From Clostridiales bacterium UBA929 (lineage in GTDB: Bacteria; Bacillota; Clostridia; Oscillospirales; UBA929), in contig DBDP01000166.1 of the NCBI GenBank assembly GCA_002293625.1, positions 1 to 18,242 of the forward strand: DNA of 18,242 nucleotides. Direction: 5' to 3'. Positions 6,486 to 11,931 of this stretch are shown piece by piece (position 1 is the first letter of the stretch; each line of letters opens with the position of its first letter). The notes under the pieces were generated by a model. The model was given only the letters and a program-made list of their open reading frames with translations, was not told where the DNA came from and did not search any database. The translations under genes were made by a program, and so were the position numbers.

Positions 6486-6514
6486 AGAATACCATGTTAG
6501 TGCATATGTGTCAA
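6486..6514 (-). promoter_or_regulatory. Promoter for the small ORF (possibly also trmD)
   Basis: On the minus strand TTGACA (6514-6509) and TATTCT (6491-6486) are separated by exactly 17 bases. The predicted start is near 6479, giving a 5' leader of about 48 bases before the ATG at 6431. It is the best promoter upstream of trmD on that strand. Confidence 0.75.
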
Positions 6515-6544
6515 CGTTATTATATTGAAATTTTAATAACGGTG

Positions 6545-6573
6545 TTGCTTATGCGAGCTTTTTGTGCTATACT
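6545..6573 (+). promoter_or_regulatory. Promoter for the hypothetical gene at 6667
   Basis: TTGCTT (6545-6550), 17-base spacer, TATACT (6568-6573), with predicted start near 6580. It is divergent from the promoter at 6486-6514; the two -35 elements are about 30 bases apart. Confidence 0.65.
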
Positions 6574-6582
6574 CAGCTTAAG

Positions 6583-6658
6583 GACAGGGGATGGCACCCA
6601 TTAAAAAAACGGCGTTCTAAGAATCTGTGACAGGGGGAGACACCCATAGAAAAAAACG
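6583..6658 (+). repeat. Imperfect direct repeat of a ribosome-site/start region
   Basis: GACAGGGGATGGCACCCATT plus an A-rich tail (6583-6611) recurs as GACAGGGGGAGACACCCATA plus an A-rich tail (6629-6658), offset 46 bases. The second copy is the ribosome site and likely start of the following gene; the first ends in a stop codon after a few codons. It looks like a duplicated and decayed gene start. Confidence 0.6.
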
Positions 6659-6666
6659 TTACAGTC

Positions 6667-7101
6667 ATGGACGAGTTTGGCAATCGATACCAAGCAACCT
6701 ATCCGAAACGGGCAAAAAGTCTGATCAAAAACGGCAGGGCGCGCTTTATAGACGAAAGCACGATCTGTTTGGTGCGTCCTCCGATACAAATGGAGGATTC
6801 AAACATGAATAATCAAACAGAAACCGTCACAACGGTCATGGAACCTAAAGAGCTGACCATGGAATGGATTATGCAGCGTATTGACATGGTAATCAAGGAC
6901 ACCGAATACATAAAGCAAGCGGTCGAGGAAATCGACGAAAAAAACGGGCAGGCACTTGGATATTTGGTGGAAGCCCGGGAAAACACCAATCAGCAAACAC
7001 TTAGGTTGCTCGAAAAAATGTACGACGATCTAAAGCCGCTCCGTCCCAATATAGACACCATCATGGATGAAGCGACAGCGTTACCGCCGAACATGCTTTA
7101 G
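6667..7101 (+). CDS. Conserved hypothetical protein; start possibly an upstream ATA
   Basis: The conservative start is ATG 6667 (144 residues), but it has no ribosome site at a usable distance. GGGGGAG at 6633-6639 is six bases before an in-frame ATA at 6646; starting there adds xEKNVTV, which is how I recall members of this clostridial family beginning (M-E/K-NVTV, then GNxYxATYPKRAKxLxKNGRARFID). The N-terminal 45 residues form this conserved compact domain ending TICLVRPP. The second half (about residue 60 on) is predicted helical and ends with ENTNQQTLRLLEKMYDDLKP, also familiar from the family. No function is known to me and no catalytic motif is seen. It is convergent with fic, with a shared terminator between. 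Confidence 0.75.
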   Translation: MDEFGNRYQATYPKRAKSLIKNGRARFIDESTICLVRPPIQMEDSNMNNQTETVTTVMEPKELTMEWIMQRIDMVIKDTEYIKQAVEEIDEKNGQALGYLVEARENTNQQTLRLLEKMYDDLKPLRPNIDTIMDEATALPPNML

Positions 7102-7159
7102 ATGTTCCTCTTAGAGATGATGGGAAGAACTCCCGCAACCGGCGAAGAATGTCCCTCAA

Positions 7160-7191
7160 AACACCCGCGTCCTGTATTGGGCGCGGGTGTT
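7160..7191. terminator. Bidirectional terminator between the hypothetical gene and fic
   Basis: Ten-bp perfect stem AACACCCGCG / CGCGGGTGTT with a 12-base loop. On the minus strand it is followed by TTTTGAGG and on the plus strand by ATTAATATA. It would end the ylxM-to-fic operon on the minus strand. Confidence 0.75.
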
Positions 7192-7231
7192 ATTAATATA
7201 ACGCTTCACCTGTATAATTCCGCGCACAAGC

Positions 7232-7990
7232 TCACTCCGGCTGGCGTGTTTTCAGCCCTTCGGCTTGCTTTGTAATCTCAATAACCCGTTTTAGCTCGCA
7301 AACCGCGTATTCCTCAATAAGCGCGGTCAGCTTTGACGTGTCGCCGTCATTTTCGTTATAACGGCTGAAACAGCTGTAATAACGCGCCCTGTCCGTAAAT
7401 TTGACATTGACGGGCGGAAGCCCCGCCTTCATCAGTTCAAGATTAAGCAAGAGACGCCCCACCCGCCCATTGCCGTCGATAAAGGGATGGATGGTTTCAA
7501 AGCGCAGATGAAAAACCGCCGCTCTCTCCACAACATGCAGCGCTTGAAGTTCATCGTTATAGTCTTCCATCAGCTGTTCCATCTTAATCGGCACCTCATA
7601 CGGTTGGCAGGGATAGAACGCCCCGACGCGGACGGGGACGCTGCGGTACACGCCCTTGTCGGTTTGCCTGTCCATCAAGACAAGTGCGTGTATATCTTTT
7701 ATTACCCGTTCGGAAACGGCGGTCTTGTTCTTCACCAAATCCTCGACGTAATAATAGGCATCCCTGTGTCCGATGGCTTCCAAGTGATGCTTCAGAGGTT
7801 TGCCGCCGACCGTGACGCCTTCCTTCAGCACAAGCGCGGTTTCCTCGAGGGTTAGGGTGCTGCCCTCAATCGCGTTTGAGTTGTAGGTATAGTCAATCAT
7901 AAATTCCTCGGACAGACGCCGGAGGCTCTCCGGGGATAGCGGTCTTACGCTTTGCAGTTCCCGGCGAAGCGCGTCCAGCTCCTCAAACAT
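7232..7990 (-). CDS. fic: Fic-domain protein, probable AMP-transferase with N-terminal inhibitory helix
   Basis: Fic enzymes usually transfer AMP from ATP to a hydroxyl of a target protein. The core motif is complete: HPFIDGNGRVGR with His168, Asp172, Asn174, Arg176 and Arg179. The auto-inhibitory S/TxxxE(G/N) motif is present upstream as SNAIEG (Ser38, Glu42), so it is class II, self-inhibited by its own N-terminal helix. Length is 252 residues. The start at 7990 has AAGGGA nine bases upstream, overlapping the rimM end, and only four bases separate the rimM stop from the ATG, so the two are very likely cotranscribed. Its target is unknown. It is unusual as the last gene of this translation operon, where trmD is expected. 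No partner antitoxin gene adjoins it. Confidence 0.93.
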   Translation of the reverse strand: MFEELDALRRELQSVRPLSPESLRRLSEEFMIDYTYNSNAIEGSTLTLEETALVLKEGVTVGGKPLKHHLEAIGHRDAYYYVEDLVKNKTAVSERVIKDIHALVLMDRQTDKGVYRSVPVRVGAFYPCQPYEVPIKMEQLMEDYNDELQALHVVERAAVFHLRFETIHPFIDGNGRVGRLLLNLELMKAGLPPVNVKFTDRARYYSCFSRYNENDGDTSKLTALIEEYAVCELKRVIEITKQAEGLKTRQPE

Positions 7991-7994
7991 AGCA

Positions 7995-8477
7995 CTACAT
8001 CCCTTCGATCAGCTTTACCCGCATGATTCCGCGCTCAAGCTCAATGGACCGCACAAACTCCGGCACGGCGGGGATCATATGCTCGCCGTCGGCACCGCGT
8101 ACGAGATATACATCGTGGGCGGGCATGGTCAGAACATCGACCAGCGAACCGACATGCTCGTCGCCGTCATAGACCGCCAATCCAATCAAGTCTTGAATAA
8201 AGTACCGCCCTTCGGGCAGCGTAACGCCTTCACGGCTGATAGACAGCACTGTCTCCCGCAGCGCCTGCGCGGCTTCCACCGTGTCCACGCCCGCGAGTTT
8301 CATCAGCACGAGGGATTTATGCACCCGCGCGCTTTCGACCTCGACCGGCGCGCCGCGCATATATATAACCGTAAACCCCGCCAAAAAGGCGGGGCTGTCG
8401 CACCACGGCTCCACGCGTACTTCACCGCGTATGCCGTGGGTACTCACGATCTTGCCGATTTCAAGCAGATTGTTCAC
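7995..8477 (-). CDS. rimM: 16S rRNA processing / 30S maturation factor RimM
   Basis: RimM binds ribosomal protein uS19 and assists assembly of the 30S head. The start is GTG 8477, which overlaps the khpA stop (GTGA). The 160-residue product has the N-terminal RimM barrel (IGKIVSTHGIRGEVRVEPW) and the C-terminal PRC-barrel-like domain (GRYFIQDLIGLAVYD, GSLVDVLTMPAHDVYLV, MIPAVPEFV). Length is normal. Tight overlap with khpA and four bases to fic indicate one transcript. Confidence 0.95.
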   Translation of the reverse strand: MNNLLEIGKIVSTHGIRGEVRVEPWCDSPAFLAGFTVIYMRGAPVEVESARVHKSLVLMKLAGVDTVEAAQALRETVLSISREGVTLPEGRYFIQDLIGLAVYDGDEHVGSLVDVLTMPAHDVYLVRGADGEHMIPAVPEFVRSIELERGIMRVKLIEGM

Positions 8478-8707
8478 GATTTGTCGATAATCTCCACGTT
8501 TACCCGCTTGCCCGCGGGCGCGGCGGAACGCACGACGGTACGCAAGTCTTTGGCTACGCCGCCGCCGCGCCCGATCACCTTGCCCATATCGCCCGGCGCG
8601 ACGCGCAACTCCAAGACCGTTTCGCCGCCGTTGTCACGCTCGGTGACGCTGACGCCCTCCGGTTTCTCGACCAGCTGCTCCGCCATGTAGCGCAATAACT
8701 CCTTCAT
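8474..8707 (-). CDS. khpA: KH-domain RNA-binding protein KhpA
   Basis: Small KH protein of 77 residues starting MKELLRYMAEQLVEKPEGV, formerly YlqC. It carries the GxxG loop in VIGRGGGVAKDLRTVV (GRGG). In other Bacillota KhpA pairs with KhpB/EloR and binds many RNAs, affecting cell elongation and small-RNA function. The start at 8707 overlaps the rpsP stop by one base (TGATG), and the stop overlaps the rimM start, so translation is coupled on both sides. Confidence 0.93.
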   Translation of the reverse strand: MKELLRYMAEQLVEKPEGVSVTERDNGGETVLELRVAPGDMGKVIGRGGGVAKDLRTVVRSAAPAGKRVNVEIIDKS

Positions 8708-8946
8708 CAGATCACACCGGCGATTTGCAGCAGCTTCTTTACTGTGTCGGTCGGCTGCGCTCCGTTGGAAAGCCAATCCTTCGCGCGCTCGGCTTCGATC
8801 TTGATTTCGGCCGGCTCGGCCAGCGGGTTGTACGTTCCGATCTCCTCAATGAATCGCCCGTCGCGCGGATACCGGGAATCGGCCACCACGATGCGGTAGT
8901 ACGGCGCTTTTTTCGCGCCGATGCGGCGCAGTCTCATTTTGACCAT
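8707..8946 (-). CDS. rpsP: 30S ribosomal protein bS16
   Basis: 79 residues starting MVKMRLRRIGAKKAPYYRIVVADSR, the conserved bS16 N-terminus, with DGRFIEEIGTYNPLAEP and a helix ending AQPTDTVKKLL. GGAGG lies about ten bases before the ATG. It sits 22 bases after ffh in the usual order. Confidence 0.97.
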   Translation of the reverse strand: MVKMRLRRIGAKKAPYYRIVVADSRYPRDGRFIEEIGTYNPLAEPAEIKIEAERAKDWLSNGAQPTDTVKKLLQIAGVI

Positions 8947-8968
8947 TGCTCTGTGTTCCTCCTAAAAT

Positions 8969-10303
8969 TTATCCCAATAATCCCCGAAGGTTTTTCGGCA
9001 CTTTTCCGCCGGCCATTTGCTTTGCCAGCGTCTTCATCATATCAAACTGCTTGAGCAGTTTGTTGATGTCCTCCACCCGCGTCCCGCTTCCGGCGGCGAT
9101 GCGGCGTTTGCGTGAGGAATTGAGGATGGCGGGGTTTTCGCGCTCCGCGGGCGTCATTGAAAGGACGATGGCTTCGGTGCGGTTCATCGAGCGTTCGTCG
9201 AACTTCGCGTCCCGCAGCGCTCCCTTGTTGATACCGGGCATCATTCCCATAATGTCGTTCATCGAACCCATGCCGCGAAGCTGCCCGATCTGCTCCAAAT
9301 AATCGTTGAGCGTGAATCGTCCGGCGCGCAGGTTCTTTTCCAGCTGCTCGGCTTTCTTTATATCAATGGCCTGTTCTGCTTTTTCAATGAGGGTGAGTAC
9401 GTCGCCCATTCCGAGAATGCGCGACGCCATGCGGTCGGGGTAAAACGGCTCTATTTGATCGAGTTTTTCGCCCACGCCGCAGAATTTAATCGGTTTGCCG
9501 GTGACCGCCCGCGCGGAGAGCGCCGCGCCGCCGCGCGAATCGCCGTCCAGTTTCGTCAGAAGGATGCCGTCAATGCCGAGGCGTTCGTTGAAGGTCTGCG
9601 CCGCGTTCACGGCGTCCTGACCCGTCATCGCGTCCACCGCCAGCAGAATTTCGTGCGGCTTCACCGTTTCTTTGATGCGGTTCAGTTCCTCCATCAGCGC
9701 GTCGTCAACGTGCAGACGACCCGCCGTGTCGAGGAACACGAGGTCGTTTCCGTGTTTTACGGCGTGTTCCACGGCATTCTTCGCGATCTTGACCGGGTCG
9801 CCCTGCCCCTCTTCAAACACGGGTACGCCCAATTGCTCACCGACGACCTGCAGCTGCTTGATCGCGGCGGGGCGGTAAACGTCGCAGGCAGCAAGCAGCG
9901 GGCGCTTGCCCTGCCGCTTGAAATATCCGGCGAGTTTCGCGCCGTTGGTGGTCTTTCCCGCGCCCTGAAGCCCCGCGAGCATCACGATGGTCGGAGGCTT
10001 GGGGGCGGTTTGGAGCTTCATCGCGCCTTCGGCGGCACCGCCCATCAGCTCCACCAGCTGCTCGTGGACGATTTTTACCACCATCTGCCCCGGCGTGAGG
10101 CTTTCGAGAACGTCCGCGCCCTTGCAACGCTCGGCGGTCTTCGCGCAGAAATCCTTGACGACCTTGAAGTTGACGTCGGCTTCCAGCAGCGCGAGGCGCA
10201 CCTCCCGCATGGCTTCCTGTATGTCTTTTTCACCGAGACGGCCGCGGCTGCGCAGCTTTTTGAAAATACCACCGAGCCGGTCGCCGAGGGATTCAAACGC
10301 CAT
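8969..10303 (-). CDS. ffh: Signal recognition particle GTPase Ffh
   Basis: SRP54 homologue that binds SRP RNA and signal peptides and targets membrane proteins via FtsY. 444 residues, normal length. The N domain comes first. The G domain has GLQGAGKTT (111-119), DVYRPAAIKQLQ, DTAGRL (192-197) and TKLDGDSRGGAALS (250-263). The methionine-rich M domain has GMGSMNDIMGMMPG and the RNA-binding helix NSSRKRRIAAGSGT near residue 400. The ATG at 10303 overlaps the ylxM stop by one base (TAATG). No SRP RNA gene was recognised in the window. Confidence 0.98.
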   Translation of the reverse strand: MAFESLGDRLGGIFKKLRSRGRLGEKDIQEAMREVRLALLEADVNFKVVKDFCAKTAERCKGADVLESLTPGQMVVKIVHEQLVELMGGAAEGAMKLQTAPKPPTIVMLAGLQGAGKTTNGAKLAGYFKRQGKRPLLAACDVYRPAAIKQLQVVGEQLGVPVFEEGQGDPVKIAKNAVEHAVKHGNDLVFLDTAGRLHVDDALMEELNRIKETVKPHEILLAVDAMTGQDAVNAAQTFNERLGIDGILLTKLDGDSRGGAALSARAVTGKPIKFCGVGEKLDQIEPFYPDRMASRILGMGDVLTLIEKAEQAIDIKKAEQLEKNLRAGRFTLNDYLEQIGQLRGMGSMNDIMGMMPGINKGALRDAKFDERSMNRTEAIVLSMTPAERENPAILNSSRKRRIAAGSGTRVEDINKLLKQFDMMKTLAKQMAGGKVPKNLRGLLG

Positions 10304-10674
10304 TATGTCTTCTCCGCTATCTGACCGGCGAGTTCCTGTATCCGCTGCGCGTAGCCGCGGATCGAGGCGCTTCCGCCGTGATGATTGTTCGCGGCTTCAA
10401 TGCTTGCCGCGGCGTCGCGTATCTCCAGTAGACCGGTTTGGATGGCTTTGTACCGTTCCACAAGCGTGAGCTTTTCCTCCATCTCGCGCAGGGTTTGCGT
10501 GGCGCGCACGATCACGTCCCGCACACCCTGACGGGTGATGTTGGCGTTTTCGGCGATTTCGCCCAGCGAGAGATCCTGATTGTAATACAGATCGAAAAAG
10601 TCTTTTTGCTTGTCGGTCAGCACTTCGCCGTAAAAGTCATAAAGCATACTCATAAAGAGCGGATTTTCTTTCAC
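10303..10674 (-). CDS. ylxM: SRP operon regulator YlxM (helix-turn-helix)
   Basis: Sigma-70-region-4-like helix-turn-helix protein that precedes ffh in most Bacillota; in streptococci it modulates SRP GTPase activity. The start is GTG 10674 (VKENPLFMSMLYDFYGEVLT) with GAGGTGA six to seven bases upstream; the longer frame starts inside the operator palindrome. 123 residues. The motif LTDKQKDFFDLYYNQDLSLGEIAE followed by NITRQGVRDVI is the two-helix DNA-binding pattern. A C-terminal tail of about 25 residues, HHGGSASIRGYAQRIQ-type, is longer than in many homologues. It is first in its operon, just downstream of a strong promoter and a palindrome. Confidence 0.93.
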   Translation of the reverse strand: MKENPLFMSMLYDFYGEVLTDKQKDFFDLYYNQDLSLGEIAENANITRQGVRDVIVRATQTLREMEEKLTLVERYKAIQTGLLEIRDAAASIEAANNHHGGSASIRGYAQRIQELAGQIAEKT

Positions 10675-10700
10675 GGGCGTCACCTCACCAGTTGGAAAAA

Positions 10701-10736
10701 ATTTGCATGTAAAGGCAATGGGCTTTACATGCAAAT
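10701..10736. promoter_or_regulatory. Perfect 14-bp inverted repeat over the operon start, probable operator
   Basis: ATTTGCATGTAAAG (10701-10714) and CTTTACATGCAAAT (10723-10736) with an eight-base spacer. Each arm is itself nearly palindromic (TTTGCATGTAAA and TTTACATGCAAA, TTTRCATGYAAA), with centres 22 bp apart. It abuts the -10 box of the ylxM promoter and covers the predicted start near 10730, so only part of it would be transcribed. That favours a DNA operator over an RNA hairpin. Confidence 0.65.
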
Positions 10737-10765
10737 ACTATACCATGACTTAGGGGCAATGTCAA
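10737..10765 (-). promoter_or_regulatory. Promoter of the ylxM-ffh-rpsP-khpA-rimM-fic operon
   Basis: On the minus strand TTGACA (10765-10760), 17-base spacer, TATAGT (10742-10737). Near-consensus sigma-A promoter, placed 63 bases before the ylxM start. Confidence 0.85.
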
Positions 10766-10795
10766 GGGGTTTTTATGTTAACTTGGGAGAAACTT

Positions 10796-10809
10796 GGCGG
10801 GAAACCGCC
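10796..10809 (-). terminator. Short hairpin after the lipoprotein gene, possible weak terminator
   Basis: GGCGG / CCGCC stem with a TTTC loop on the minus strand, six bases past the stop codon, followed only by a mixed AAGTTTCTC tail. Without efficient termination here the lipoprotein transcript would read into the ylxM promoter. Confidence 0.3.
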
Positions 10810-10814
10810 GACGG

Positions 10815-11723
10815 TTACGGGGTAATCCCTCGATCTTTTTTGAAATTGAAAAGTAAATCACTAAGCTCGCGCTGCGACACCTCGACAAGAAACCCGCAAT
10901 AAAGGGCGACGGCTTCCGCCTTGGTAACGGTATGGTCTAGGGTTTCGTCCGTGTCCGCGTTTTTGAAACGGACAACGGCTTTTTCCGACTCATAAATAGA
11001 CCTGATTTCCGCATTGCTTATGCGGTGATATGTCCATTCTTCAATCATGCCGCCCGAAAGGACATTGTGCTCCGCGTCAAAATAATCGATGGAATCAGAT
11101 GCGATATGTTCGCCATCCCCGCTTATCTCAATCCTGTCAAAGAAAAGCCAGTCTGATTTCCGAAAACCAAACTTAATTTTGGGATGGTTTTCAACAAGGG
11201 ACACGGAAATATTGCAAGACTGCGATATTGCTTCCGCGCCTGAAAAAGTAAGGACGTATGTGTCGTCGAAGTCGTCATGCGTCACGATCCATGAATCCGT
11301 GAATTCCATGACCGGGCTGATGAGTTCGAGGATTGTGTGTGCGGAGTCGGTGTCAACGGTCTCGTTTTCCGCAACATATGTATCTACATAGTCTTTTAGT
11401 TCGTCGTATTGGTAGGATTTATAAAGGGCATTATATGTGTCCCGTCTCTCTTGCTCGGTAAAAAAGTCATTTGCCGGGGGTTCCGGCGACGGCTCAGGTG
11501 ACGGTTCAGGTGACGGTTCAGGTGACGGGGAGGGTTCTGGCGATGGTTCGGGTGCCGGTGACGGTGATGGTTCGGGTGATGGACTTGTAATCGGTGAAGG
11601 AGATACGAGGTAAGATTGAGTTGACGGCGTTGGGGATACTGTTGTATCCGAAGGTGAAACGACGTTGGATGAACATCCAACCAGCAGAGGAAAGAGTAAT
11701 GCGATACAAAAAATGCGTTTCAT
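10815..11723 (-). CDS. Lipoprotein with long (Ser-Pro/Glu-Pro) linker
   Basis: Exported lipoprotein of 302 residues. The start is ATG 11723 (MKRIFCIALLF) with GGAGA six bases upstream. The lipobox is PLLVGC, then a Ser/Thr-rich stretch and about 45 residues of SPEPSP-type repeats (about residues 45-85). The following domain of about 200 residues begins TEQERRDTYNALYKSYQY, contains FSGAEAISQSCNISVSL and ends in an AVALYCGFLVEVSQREL helix. No known enzyme motif is seen. It has its own promoter (11755-11783) and is divergent from the lipoprotein at 11932. Function unknown; cell-surface attachment is inferred from the signal and wall-spanning linker. Confidence 0.8.
   Translation of the reverse strand: MKRIFCIALLFPLLVGCSSNVVSPSDTTVSPTPSTQSYLVSPSPITSPSPEPSPSPAPEPSPEPSPSPEPSPEPSPEPSPEPPANDFFTEQERRDTYNALYKSYQYDELKDYVDTYVAENETVDTDSAHTILELISPVMEFTDSWIVTHDDFDDTYVLTFSGAEAISQSCNISVSLVENHPKIKFGFRKSDWLFFDRIEISGDGEHIASDSIDYFDAEHNVLSGGMIEEWTYHRISNAEIRSIYESEKAVVRFKNADTDETLDHTVTKAEAVALYCGFLVEVSQRELSDLLFNFKKDRGITP
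11481..11584 (-). repeat. Short tandem repeats encoding the Pro-rich linker
   Basis: On the plus strand, units like GGTGACGGTTCA recur with variants through this stretch, encoding SPEP/EPSP units in the lipoprotein on the minus strand. Such 12-base in-frame repeats can change in number without breaking the frame. Confidence 0.75.
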
Positions 11724-11754
11724 GATAAATTCTCCATCTAAGTTGATGGGCGTC

Positions 11755-11783
11755 ATTCTAACATAATTCGATAAAATGTGCAA
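11755..11783 (-). promoter_or_regulatory. Promoter of the lipoprotein at 10815-11723
   Basis: Minus-strand TTGCAC (11783-11778), 17-base spacer, TAGAAT (11760-11755). The predicted leader is about 25 bases. Confidence 0.65.
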
Positions 11784-11931
11784 CTCTTTTTAAAGATTTG
11801 AATTTCCTAATATTTCAAGTGCTTTCACTCAGAATATTTACGGTATATTTATCTGCCGTACGGCTAAGGATATAGCCAAATAAAGGGATGCATGTCCTTA
11901 ACGCATGATGATAAACGGAGGGAACACTCTA

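Noticed and set aside
9455..10324. 289-codon plus-strand frame opposite ffh
   Set aside because: Fully antisense to a certain ffh gene; composition follows the codon bias of ffh on the other strand and no domain is recognisable.
11481..11584. Regular repeats that could suggest a CRISPR-like array
   Set aside because: Units are 12 bases, without spacers, and in frame with a Pro-rich lipoprotein linker.
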